Source of the DNA: Sphaerulina vaccinii
Lineage: Eukaryota > Ascomycota > Dothideomycetes > Mycosphaerellales > Mycosphaerellaceae
Length of the DNA: 64,000 nt
NCBI GenBank assembly: GCA_022570795.1
Contig: JAKUDP010000012.1
Coordinates: 620,001 to 684,000, forward strand
Direction: 5' to 3'
Part shown: piece by piece, positions 42,282 through 50,904 of the stretch
How positions within the stretch are numbered: position 1 is the first letter of the stretch
Layout: every line of letters starts with the position of its first letter
Notes under the pieces: model-generated
Seen by the model: the letters and a program-made list of their open reading frames with translations, nothing else
What the model was told of the DNA's origin: nothing
Database searches by the model: none
Position numbers and translations under genes: made by a program

Positions 42282-42767
42282 ATGGTAAGCACGAATTGAT
42301 GAAACTGGCCGCCGCAGAGCTAATGCGATTCTTGTTCATAGGCCACTCTAGTGAAGAACATCAAGGCTCTGACGCCCCTCCTCGATCGTGTCCTCGTCCA
42401 GCGCGTGAAGGCCGAGACAAAGACTGCTGGTGGTATCTTCCTCCCAGAGACAGCAGTGAAGGAGTTGAACGAGGCCAAGGTGTTGGCTGTTGGACCTGGT
42501 GCATTCGACAAGGATGGCAAGAGACTACCGATGGGCGTGAAGTCCGGCGACAGGGTGTTGATCCCACAGGTAAGGAGAAGAGACGATGAGAACGTGCAGA
42601 GGTGTGGATAAGAAGCTGATGATGGCCACAGTTCGGTGGAAGCCCTATCAAGGTTGGAGAGGACGAGTACTCCATCTTCCGAGACCACGAGTAAGTCGAA
42701 AAGAAACACTGGAGAAGAGCATTATATACTGACGATATACAGCATCCTCGCAAAGATCAACGAATAG
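42282..42767 (+). CDS. HSP10: Mitochondrial 10 kDa chaperonin (Hsp10)
   Basis: Co-chaperonin that caps Hsp60 in the mitochondrial matrix. Four coding exons: 42282-42284 (the ATG alone), 42342-42569, 42632-42690 and 42743-42767. All three introns are canonical and in phase. The product is about 104 residues, the usual size, and carries the GroES motifs NIKALTPLLDRVLVQRV, the mobile loop region TAGGIFLPET, KVLAVGPGA, VKSGDRVLIPQFGG and the terminal SIFRDHDILAKINE. The first intron starts directly after the initiator codon. Divergent from the WD40 gene over a 139-bp promoter. Confidence 0.95.
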
Positions 42768-43104
42768 ACGGCCTCGATACCCCAAAAATTGTACAAATAG
42801 TGTTCCGGGCGCAGGTTGTACAGCGTGCCACGGCAGCAGGCATTGGCTGCTATATTCTAGGCGCTTGGCCTATGTACTATGATATGTGTAGACGGAACTT
42901 TTTGTGAATACATCTCTACTCTTCACTCTAGACTGCTGACTTTATCAGACCTCTTATACTTAGGTAGAAGATGCTAGCATCCAAGGAGAGGACCGAACGA
43001 GTTGCGCTGAAGCGTGTGTTGCAGTATCGTTGATTAGATGAGTACATGGAACATCACCTTACAGGTCTGACAAGGCGAGAAAAAGAATGTCTATAAGGAC
43101 GACA
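42768..43104. other. Intergenic region
   Basis: 3' flank of Hsp10 and downstream side of the small RNA gene ending at 43105. Nothing else supported. Confidence 0.4.
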
Positions 43105-43255
43105 AAAACAATCGCCAATTGGCTCTGGCTCGGGGAGTCGCGATTCTACTACTTCAAGCTCTATTGACTTGTTAGTGCTGCTGCGTTCATCTTACTCAAA
43201 GCGACAGCGATACTGCCGACTTACGAGTCTACCACTAGACCAAGGACGTATGTTG
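43105..43255 (-). ncRNA. Structured Pol III-type small RNA family, copy B1
   Basis: On the minus strand: box A-like TTGGTCTAGTGGTAGACTC, then CGTAAGT and a perfect seven-pair hairpin CGGCAGT-ATC-GCTGTCG (43202-43218). The 3' end GGCGATTG (43110-43117) is followed by TTTTT (43105-43109). The end helix is weaker than in other copies: the 5' strand CAACATACGTCC pairs only with an internal loop. No clear TATA-like box is seen upstream. Confidence 0.5.
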
Positions 43256-43363
43256 CAGTGTTGCTGATTGAGAGAATTCATGATCACTGCCTTTGGAGCT
43301 TGCGGAGACTGGAAGACGAACGGAAAATCGCGATGAGCCAAAAGAAACGCGATCCCGTGAGGC

Positions 43364-43514
43364 AAAACAATCGCCAAACGACCCTGACACTAAACATTGC
43401 GATCCTTATGCTGGAGACAAGCTGTCTCGTTGTACGTATAGCAGATCAATTTCAACCACAGCAAACAGCACCGCTGACGACTTATGTGCTCTACCAGTGA
43501 GCCATGGACGACTG
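43364..43514 (-). ncRNA. Structured Pol III-type small RNA family, copy B2
   Basis: On the minus strand: 5' strand CAGTCGTCC (43506-43514) pairs with GGCGATTG (43368-43375) in eight positions, followed by TTTT (43364-43367). Box A is the best in the family, ATGGCTCACTGGTAGAGCA, a near-perfect tRNA D-arm. Hairpin CGTCAGC-GGT-GCTGTTT lies at 43463-43479 (two mismatches). A box B-like GGTTGAAATTG follows it. GATATACC lies about 32 nt upstream. Confidence 0.58.
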
Positions 43515-43614
43515 TTGAGAACGTTGAGATTGGAATGGTATATCAATGTCATATGGTAAGGCCCAAAACTGAAAAAAAGGATGAAAAGGAGCAAAAGAAG
43601 ATACACACGAGGGC

Positions 43615-43776
43615 AAAAACAACTACTGCCAGATGTATAACAGTATGGCGGACACATTCATACATTGACATGAATGATGACAGAGCATTCAATCTAGCTG
43701 TGTGAATCCAGTGATCTATGTCGAGCACTCCGATCGAAGCGATTTACCGACTGAGCCATTCTGGCTTGGGCTGTTG
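43615..43776 (-). ncRNA. Structured Pol III-type small RNA family, copy B3
   Basis: On the minus strand: box A-like ATGGCTCAGTCGGTA, then hairpin CGCTTC-GATC-GGAGTG (43726-43741) and a box B-like CTGGATTCACAC. The ends differ in sequence from the other copies but still pair: CAAC with GTTG and GCCAG with CTGGC (43761-43776 against 43620-43632). TTTTT (43615-43619) follows. TACATATAC lies about 30 nt upstream. Confidence 0.5.
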
Positions 43777-44245
43777 TTTGAAGCTGTGGTTTGGGCTCGT
43801 ATATGTACCTCCATCAGAAGAGCGTGTTTATGCGATGCTTAGGCCAAAGCATGCTTACGGCGTGCTTTGGCGTCCTTCCAATGAGCAGAATGAGCAGAAT
43901 AGACTGAGAAAAGAGTGCTTGCGATATAAGATGTACTCATTAAGATAAGTAGATACATAAGAAGTTACGCTATGCTGCTGTCTTCATGAATATCTTCTAT
44001 GCATGCTGTACAACTGTGTCAGGCATTGTTCCTGTTTGCCATCTTCTCGCTTCAAATCACTGCTGTTAATGGATATCACTCAATTCATGCCATGCCGTAA
44101 CCGATCACGTCCTCCTCTTCTTCCTTCTTCCTCGCGGCTCTTCCGCCGTATCGCCACTCATGCTTGGGCCGGCTTGGCCTTCGCTATATGTCGACTGCTC
44201 CATGCACGCCCATATCATGCCTCTCTCGAAGTCCCATCGGAGATA
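43777..44245. other. Intergenic region
   Basis: Upstream flank of small RNA copy B3 (with its TATA-like box near 43806) and 3' flank of the Kei1 gene. No protein gene supported. Confidence 0.4.
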
Positions 44246-45326
44246 CTATTCTGGTCCTTTGGCACCTTTGACATTGACAGGCAAGGGGGGTCCAGTCCCA
44301 CTTCGCGCTCGGCGTTCTCGCTCGCCGACTCCATTCTCGGGAACCTTGATTCGAAGTGGCTTGCCACCATTTCTCCCACTCTCAAATCTCCCACTTGTGG
44401 CTCGCTCCCATTCGCTCTGATTGTCGGTCTCTTCTCGTCCGAGCCAGTACCGATTGCTCGGGAACCTGAGCATCGTCCTTCCGAGCTTTCCTGTCCAACC
44501 GGAGCCTTCTAGTCGGTCTTCCGCAAAAGGCGAAGGTGCCATGGTAGGATCTGCACTTTCACTGGTGCTGTACTGCATACTGCTCGCGCTCGTCTGCGCG
44601 ATGTACTGTCTCAGCATGCTTCGTGCGTAGCTCATGACCACTAAGCAGAAGTATACTCTCACTACAGTGAAGAGTGCCAGTAGTGCAATGCTGGTCATGC
44701 TGTCGCTTTGTAGAACGGCTCCGCCAATGGCTGCTGGTCCTGATCCTGCTCCATATGCTACCGCCTCTTGTCCTGTCAGAACTCCCGAAGCCGGTTTTGC
44801 TATTACATTGACTTCGGTCACGTTGTGTTCTGGGTTTGTGAAACCAGCAGTGTCTCCCATTGTGCCGCCCACGCTGTTACTCCCGTTCAGTGGGTTATCC
44901 TTGCCGGGCTCTTCAAGGTGTTGCGATAGGAGGAGGAACCAGCCCATACCGAAGAAGGTCGTATATATGCCGTTCACGACTGTGTCCAGCACGTAGACGT
45001 ACGCGAGGGCGACATTGCGGAGTGGCTGATCGGGTCGCCGTATGCTGGGCATGAGATATAGGATAAGGCCAAACAGGACAAGCGAGTAGATGTAGTGGCT
45101 CAACTGTAGCCCGTTGAGGTCGTACCCGGTAAAGAGGGCGAGAATGCCATAGAGTCCCGTCACTTTATTGATCACTAGGGTGAGATTGATGAACTCGGTC
45201 GCCGTTCGCAGTGAGACGAAGTGGAGTAGGCTCTACGGTATATGTGTTAGTATGGATGCGCATAGTGTCTATGAGTGAAGAAGAGCGCACCCTCGGCTTG
45301 GGGAAGCGCAGTATGGTCGGCGCCAT
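44246..45326 (-). CDS. KEI1: Kei1, regulatory subunit of inositol phosphorylceramide synthase
   Basis: Golgi membrane protein required for the Aur1 inositol phosphorylceramide synthase in sphingolipid synthesis (DUF1753 family). Exons 45291-45326 and 44246-45232 are joined by a 58-nt intron (donor GTGCGC, acceptor CCGTAG). The N-terminus reads MAPTILRFPKPRSLLHFV, then FINLTLVINKVTGLYGILA and ALFTGYDLNGLQLSHYIYSL, the family signature. Four membrane segments are visible: around residues 25-45, 55-80, 90-120 and a last one with SIALLALFTVVRVYFCLVVMSYARSML. The C-terminal cytosolic tail (about 110 residues) is Ser/Arg rich and poorly conserved, with a possible Kex2-like KR absent. Total about 340 residues. 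Confidence 0.87.
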
Positions 45327-48262
45327 ATTGTCTGCGTCTTCTTCGTGTTCGCTGCCTGATCGAGGCTGATCCAGTCCAGGTGAGGTCGCGTGCCCGAAGG
45401 CGAGTATCTGTTGCGGTCGTAGAGCTCGTACAGTGCGATATTCGTGTGGCCAATGCGGTGAATGCGCAAACAGAGTTCTATGCGGCGAAAGGGTCTTCGT
45501 GAGGTGAGGTTGGTGATGTTGTTTCAGAAATATCAATCGTGACAGGGAGCTGGCGGATCATGTTGCTCGGCACCCTCCGGATGTGCTGACTGAGATGGTG
45601 ATCATCGTGCAGAATCCACCACGGCTGCGGTTGACCAGACTTCCGTTTTGACGCTCATAATTTTGCTTGGGCGACATCACTTCTTCTTGTGCATATATCG
45701 ATCGCGTGACCTCGTTGTGGGTGTTCCTACGACCACCTACCTGCCTATCCAGGACCGACCGAGATGTGCATTCGCACCACCTTAGCTTTCGTGGCGTGGG
45801 AGATACACTCAGGATATCTGTGAACGGAAGACACTCAATCCTTCATCTATCCTTGACCTTCAAGACTGTCGTCAATGGACCTCTACCTGCACCTTCGCCC
45901 GTCCAGACAGCCCCTCGAAGCCATTAGGGTCAGATGGACTACTTGACAACTCTCGGCTCGATCTAACAGTTGCGCCAAGTATTCTTCGAATCCTTCAATG
46001 TGTCTGATCTTTGAAGGCGAGATATACTGGGAATGCGACTATATCTCGCAACATTGACACAGCATGTCGAACTAGCAACACATTTCGCGAGCCTTGACTG
46101 AAGAGGGGACAGGCGTCAGGTATGCTTGCAATGAAGCGTTATTATCCTTCTTTTGAGGTGCTATTGAGCTCCACGAGAGTAGTGGGCAATGAGAGACACA
46201 ATACTTGAGGAGAGGTGTAGGACATCGGGAAGGAACGCCAGCATCGCGACTTCCTCATCTTCATCAATCTTCCAGAACCTTATCTGGACTTCGGACTGCT
46301 CTAATCGCCACAGTCCTGACGATACTGACACGTAGTACTAGCGTACGACTGCATTCACTCGGGCCGCAAGTGAACGCGTCTCCTCGCTTCCGGCGTCATC
46401 TACAAGGTGCTTCGTGAACATAAACTATGATAGCAAACCTCAGGTATGCTGATAACTGGACCTTTAAAGGCAAGACTCGCTTCCGGTGGACATGAAGTAC
46501 CAAGCACACTATACTTCCTGTATCGACTCAACGTATAAACATATCAAGCACAGCTATAACTACAGACGCTGCAAAGCAGAGAGGCGCAGACGAAGCAGAC
46601 ATTGTTGCAAATGAAGAAGGCGTATGCGCTGTTGGTCCAGGCTAACAAACCGCTGCCCGAGGTGGCGGTCGGAGCGAGTGGCGAGCAAGAGAGCACCACA
46701 CCTATGCTGGCAAGAGAGTTTGTGCTCTTACAGAACTCAGAAAGACGCATGAAAGCGCTCAATAGAGAAGCCTTGGTGGGAAAGGAGTAATTACGAGGGA
46801 GTACGAGACCAGGGATCACGCAAGGAGAGGTATGATCGGGACCTCAAAAGGCGAAGAACAGTCATATCAGACGTAGTCCTCATTCGTAGCGACGACTGGA
46901 GGTCTAAGGATACTGCACCGATCTCAGGTGGGCCGTATTGGGTCACAGGGAGAGCACCTGAAGTTACTGAGCATCTAAGAACGACCTTCCCTTCGGGCCC
47001 GGTGCAATTCCAGCCCAATGCACTACCACGGATGGGAGACAAACTTCGAGCACCTTTTTGGCGACGGCATAAGTGCTTTTCGCTACCGGGAGATCTTTGT
47101 GGACGGCTCCCACACCCACCAAGATTCTTGCGACGGAATAGCAATGGTGTGGTGACGGGCTCTACCACGGCCTTAGCAGGTCGCTCGGTGCGAATGTTAG
47201 CAGGAGACGCACTGCGGGCTGCTTTTCAGAAATACTTGCGAAATTCGACAATTCGCCTCAGGTATCGTATCCCAAGAAGTGGGACGATGCTGTCTCGGCT
47301 TGGAAAGCGGTCAATTCCAGGCTTGAGTCGTCGGAGAATGCCACTCGCATCAAAATCATGCTCACCTACGACTTGCACTATGAAGAAGCATGACTCTGAA
47401 TTCACTGTGTTCTTCACTCTCTGAGACAATACGACAATACGACGCGTCAGCTACCGCGATCCACGAGGCAGTGTTCTCAGTGCCTATAAGAAGCTCACTC
47501 CTCTCGGACACCTTCTCAACCTCAGAAATATCCAACTGCTTCCAACATTCCAGTGCTTTCATCTCCACCACCTCGCTATTAAGGTCTTCTGACTTCAACT
47601 ACATCATCGAGTTCATCACCGCTGCTCACCAGCAGTCACGCCAGTCATTGAAATCCCCCGTCGCATTGGATCTTGCTTCTGCTACCAGTTGAAGTTGGTG
47701 AAGCCTTGCACACGCGGGCTTAGTAAGCCAATTAGTCTACTTGGCATGCACACACTGGATAGTAGTAGTATTGCCTAGATAGATAGACTGCGAATGCATC
47801 CATCACTTCAAATCTACCCACTGCGCCGCTGCCGACAGACATCAAGTTTTTACACTAATCGGTGCCTTTCTTGCGACTGTGATTGGTAGAATGATGGATG
47901 GAGGGAGGCCTCATACACAATCAATGGCGCTCGTGTCGTCGATGGGGGGAATTTGTGTCGCAGGGCTGGCTAGTCTGCAGACACAGTGACGACTTTACTG
48001 TTACATGCCTAGCGCGGCTTGGCATATCCGAAGTGCGTACTTAGTCTTCGCGTTTCCTTCGCCTACTTCGAACCTCCGTAGCAGTATTCAACACTTTTCA
48101 GACATATACAACTTCACGTCGTCCCACACCCGTGACATAACCGACCCTGTGGACTGCCCTGTCATTAAGGAGTTGGCCGAGAAACAACTCCCCGGATATC
48201 CAGTCTTTCCTCGTTCGACCGACCAGATTAGCATACACATACAGTTCCCACCTAGGCCTCTT
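45327..48262. other. Protein-gene-poor region next to the small RNA array
   Basis: Nearly 3 kb without a supported gene. Coding-like fragments occur at 46600-46790 (KKAYALLVQANKPLPEVAV), around 47010-47110 (ISAFRYREIFVDGSHTHQD in one frame) and 47390-47692 (SETIRQYDASATAIHEAVF). They shift frame and have no convincing splice sites, so they are best seen as old decayed coding sequence. Confidence 0.4.
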
Positions 48263-48417
48263 CAATAATCCTCCCCACCTCATTGGCGCAGTCAGTAAGT
48301 CGTCCAGATCAGGATGCTTGACATATTCTGCAGAGTCAGCTACCTCCCAAGGTAAGATTGTCCTTAAATAGCCAGTATCCTGGAGGAAGATTGCCGGTGA
48401 ATGCAGGCGATTGTTTT
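48263..48417 (+). ncRNA. Structured Pol III-type small RNA family, array copy A1
   Basis: First unit of the seven-unit array. Box A-like CATTGGCGCAGTCAG, then TAAGT and hairpin CGTCC-AGATCA-GGATG (48301-48316). The 3' end GGCGATTG (48406-48413) is followed by TTTT. The 5' end begins CTTCAATAATCCTCC; CAAT can pair with ATTG but the rest of the end helix is weak. ACATACAG lies about 28 nt upstream. Confidence 0.45.
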
Positions 48418-48488
48418 GCCTCACCCTCTTTTCTTGCCGTTATGCAAGTCTGGGGTAGCTTTCATGTATGCCTCCAACCCCATCACGC

Positions 48489-48642
48489 ACGGAAGTATTT
48501 TGTGGCTCAGCGGTATAGTCGTAAGTCTTTCGCTTTGCGGATGCTGATCAGCTAACATGCAGTATATGGCCTGTGACCTGGACAGCTTGGTCCTAAGCCC
48601 ATCTGGCTACACTTCGAACCGCAGTTGACGTGGATTTGTTTT
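48489..48642 (+). ncRNA. Structured Pol III-type small RNA family, array copy A2
   Basis: Box A TGTGGCTCAGCGGTATAGTCG, TAAGT, then hairpin CTTTCGC-TTT-GCGGATG (48527-48543, one mismatch). The 3' end GTGGATTTG (48630-48638) is followed by TTTT (48639-48642). A TTCGAACC box B-like site is at 48613-48620. The 5' strand does not pair with the 3' end, so this copy may be degenerate. Its start is set by comparison with its neighbours. Confidence 0.42.
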
Positions 48643-48687
48643 GTTACTTTTGCCTTTGCCTTTCCTCGATCCAGCGTGAGTAAGGTA

Positions 48688-48694
48688 TTACATA
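48688..48694 (+). promoter_or_regulatory. TATA-like element of copy A3
   Basis: TTACATA about 31 nt before the 5' end at 48719, matching the position of TATA boxes upstream of TATA-containing Pol III genes such as yeast U6. Confidence 0.45.
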
Positions 48695-48718
48695 CATTCT
48701 CAGTTCCCCTAATTTCAA

Positions 48719-48867
48719 CAGTCGTCCGTAGTCTAGCGGCTGAGCGGTAAGTCGTCGGTGTATGCTGATGCTCGACTTGAAGGAAGAACGGTGCTGAGTT
48801 CACGATGTCTCGTAGATATCACAGAGCAGCTTCCACTGCTTCTTCCCTAGAAGAGGGCGATTCTTTT
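48719..48867 (+). ncRNA. Structured Pol III-type small RNA family, array copy A3
   Basis: End helix: CAGTCGTCC (48719-48727) with GGGCGATTC (48855-48863), eight of nine pairs, then TTTT (48864-48867). Box A-like GTAGTCTAGCGG. Hairpin CGTCGGT-GTAT-GCTGATG (48753-48770) is fully paired counting G-U. A second hairpin GATGTC-TCGTA-GATATC lies at 48804-48820. Preceded by CTAATTTCAA and a TTACATACA element. Confidence 0.6.
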
Positions 48868-48934
48868 GCTCAATATCTTGGCATTCTTTGCTTCATCGTT
48901 TTGCGTTCTGCGGAAGAAGCATGTATGAGGTATC

Positions 48935-48940
48935 AGATAC
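48935..48940 (+). promoter_or_regulatory. TATA-like element of copy A4
   Basis: AGATAC within GTATCAGATAC, about 29 nt before 48964. Confidence 0.4.
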
Positions 48941-48963
48941 TCTCCCACAAGAGGGCTCTTCAA

Positions 48964-49112
48964 CAGTCGTCCGTGGTCTAGCGGTCAGCTCGATAAGTCG
49001 TTAGTGTAAGCTGATGCTCGACTTAGGCAAACAGTAATGCTAACATTGTCATGCCTTTCTGGACATATTTGCCCGCATTTTTCTTCTGTCGCGCAGAGCG
49101 GGCGATTGTTTT
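48964..49112 (+). ncRNA. Structured Pol III-type small RNA family, array copy A4
   Basis: End helix: CAGTCGTCC (48964-48972) with GGGCGATTG (49100-49108), nine of nine pairs, then TTTT (49109-49112). Box A GTGGTCTAGCGG. Hairpin CGTTAGT-GTAA-GCTGATG (48999-49016), seven of seven pairs. GTATCAGATAC lies about 30 nt upstream. Confidence 0.62.
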
Positions 49113-49188
49113 GCTTGTTCTTCTGTCTTTTGGCTCGCTGCCTTAGCAGAACGGTTTTGCTTTTGTCCACCTAGCTGGAATGAGCTAT

Positions 49189-49195
49189 CATATAC
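49189..49195 (+). promoter_or_regulatory. TATA-like element of copy A5
   Basis: CATATAC 30 nt before 49219. Confidence 0.5.
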
Positions 49196-49218
49196 TCCCT
49201 CAGATCACACAACTTCAA

Positions 49219-49369
49219 CAGTCGTCCGTGGTCTAGCGGGCTAGCGGTAAGTCATCAGCGTATGCTGGCGCTCGGATTCGAAGAACAGAGGATGCGGTAC
49301 TCGATGTTACTATGGACATCACACTGTCGCTTAGAGCCAATTTCGTCGCCAGCAGAGGGCGATTGTTTT
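49219..49369 (+). ncRNA. Structured Pol III-type small RNA family, array copy A5
   Basis: End helix: CAGTCGTCC (49219-49227) with GGGCGATTG (49357-49365), nine of nine, then TTTT (49366-49369). Box A GTGGTCTAGCGG. Hairpin CATCAGC-GTAT-GCTGGCG (49253-49270), six of seven pairs. The box B-like CTCGGATTCGAAG follows directly, the clearest tRNA resemblance in the array. A second hairpin GATGT/ACATC is at 49303-49320. Confidence 0.62.
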
Positions 49370-49439
49370 GTTCTTCTTGTGTCTCGCAACGCAGGCTGGA
49401 TGCGTATGTCCTTTTGCATGACCACTGTCTATTTTGAGG

Positions 49440-49445
49440 TATATA
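49440..49445 (+). promoter_or_regulatory. TATA box of copy A6
   Basis: TATATA 32 nt before 49472, the best match in the array. Confidence 0.55.
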
Positions 49446-49471
49446 GTCCTTCCCATTCGTCCACCTTCCAA

Positions 49472-49626
49472 CAAGTCCGCCGTGGCTCAATGGTATGGTC
49501 GTAAGTCGCTCATATTGTGAGTGCTGATCAGTTGGCGCAAAGCAATTCTAGTATACATAGGCGTACTGAAGCCTATAGCGCGGTGATGTTGTGACTGCAG
49601 ACCTTCGAGCAAGGTGGATTGTTTTT
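49472..49626 (+). ncRNA. Structured Pol III-type small RNA family, array copy A6
   Basis: End helix: CAAGTCCGCC (49472-49481) with GGTGGATTG (49613-49621), nine pairs with one bulged G, then TTTTT (49622-49626). Against copies A4 and A5 a G-C pair has become C-G and a U-G pair has become G-U, so both strands changed together. Box A GTGGCTCAATGGTA. Hairpin CGCTCAT-ATT-GTGAGTG (49507-49523), seven of seven pairs. Confidence 0.62.
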
Positions 49627-49692
49627 GTCTTTTGCGAAGATATTCGCGATATGTCAGATCTTTGTTGAGCGTCTCTGGCAAACAATTAGGGT

Positions 49693-49699
49693 ACATATT
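49693..49699 (+). promoter_or_regulatory. TATA-like element of copy A7
   Basis: ACATATT 31 nt before 49724. Confidence 0.45.
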
Positions 49700-49723
49700 C
49701 GACCTGATCATGTCTTTCTTCAA

Positions 49724-49874
49724 CAGTCCTCCGTGGTATAGCGGTAAAGTCGTAAGTCGCTCGCTATGCGGGTGCTGGCCGACACATGGAGAGATAGGCA
49801 CTAACGAGGCCTAGAGGCAGGCCTTGACAATCCGCACCTTCGTCGCGTAGCCTTGTGCTATTGCGGACTGTTTT
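49724..49874 (+). ncRNA. Structured Pol III-type small RNA family, array copy A7
   Basis: End helix: CAGTCC (49724-49729) with GGACTG (49865-49870), six contiguous Watson-Crick pairs, then TTTT (49871-49874). A G-C pair of A5 is C-G here. Box A GTGGTATAGCGGTA. Hairpin CGCTCGC-TAT-GCGGGTG (49758-49774), seven of seven pairs. Confidence 0.6.
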
Positions 49875-50176
49875 GCTTATCCATGGTCTTGGTCACTATA
49901 ACTCAGCCCTTCTTTTGTCTCCCCGTACCATTCGATCTTTTGCCTGCTGTGGAGGTAAGCACATATCTCTGAACTCCCACATGTCCCACTCCAACTTCCC
50001 TGTCTCTGATCTTTCCCGACATAGCACGTGAAAAGGAGGATGCCTATTGATCAGTCAAAATTCATGCTATGCCGCACCATAATTACAAAAGCTTTGCCTC
50101 TTGGAGCAGTGGGTATGCTGCGTTACCTGACCGTATCTGCATACACTCGACCTGTACAAGGAGATCAACCTCCAAT
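49875..50176. other. 3' flank of array and of Ypt6
   Basis: Convergent region after the last small RNA copy and the end of the minus-strand Rab gene. Nothing else supported. Confidence 0.4.
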
Positions 50177-50904
50177 TTAGCAATTGCAGCCGCCTTCGCT
50201 CTCTGGTTTGGCCGCATTGACATTCACATCAATGGCTAGATTCACGTTAGAACAGGCACTCCAACTTTCCAGAAAAGAATTATACTCACTATTCGCCGGC
50301 CCCTGCTGCCCCTCCCCTTCCATCCCGGGAAGCGCCTGAGCAATCTTCTTAAACAACCCCTTAACATTATGCCCAACCTTCGCACTCGTCTCCACAAACA
50401 TACATCCCAACCTCTTACTTTCCTCCTCGCCCTGCTGCGCCGTAACTTCTCTCCTCTCCCCTAGATCAGTTTTATTCCCCACCAAAACAATAATCACATC
50501 ACTTCCCCTCTCGCCTCTCACATCATCGACCCATTTGCGCGTTTGTTCGAAGCTCTTTTTCGATGTGATATCGTAGACTACTACGGCGACGGAGGAGTCG
50601 CGGATGTAGGAGGGTATTAAGGAGCGGAAACGTTCTTGACCTGCTGTGTCCCAGAGTTGGAGGCGGACTGTGCGGTCTTCCAGGTACATTGTTTTGGAGA
50701 GGAAGTCGATGCCTATTGTTGCTTGGTATGTGCTGTCGAAGGAATCGTACATGAAGCGCGTGATTAGGGACGTCTTTCCCACTAGAAGAAAGTGTTAGTA
50801 GTGTATAGCAGAGGAGGAGGGAGTAGTGTACCAGACTGCTCGCCCAAGAAGACCAGCTTAAACTTCTTGAGCGGGTTCGTGTATGAGCCCACTGCCTGTG
50901 CCAT
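50177..50904 (-). CDS. YPT6: Rab GTPase Ypt6/Rab6
   Basis: Small GTPase of the Golgi acting in endosome-to-Golgi and intra-Golgi retrograde traffic. Exons 50831-50904, 50290-50781 and 50177-50235 are joined by 49-nt and 54-nt introns (acceptors TTCTAG, AATCTAG; branch TTCTAACG in the second). The protein begins MAQAVGSYTNPLKKFKLVFL; the P-loop GEQSVGKTS spans the first intron. The effector loop YQATIGIDFLSKTMYLEDRT is the Rab6 type. Switch II WDTAGQERFRSLIPSYIRDS, guanine-binding NKTD and ETSAK are all present. The C-terminus is ...GGCNC, a CxC double geranylgeranylation signal. Intact; identification strong. Confidence 0.94.

Noticed and set aside
47002..47424. SAM-methyltransferase-like fragment (VDGSHTHQD)
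   Set aside because: Only a few residues resemble such a motif, the frame is broken and no neighbouring motifs were found.
48263..49874. CRISPR-like or satellite repeat array
   Set aside because: Units are long, diverged and carry promoter and terminator signals; CRISPR arrays are not found in fungi and satellites do not show compensatory changes.
48263..49874. Ordinary tRNA gene cluster
   Set aside because: Box A and a partial box B are tRNA-like, but length (about 150 nt), the 7-pair hairpin with a 3-4-nt loop and the missing standard T-arm do not allow a cloverleaf.
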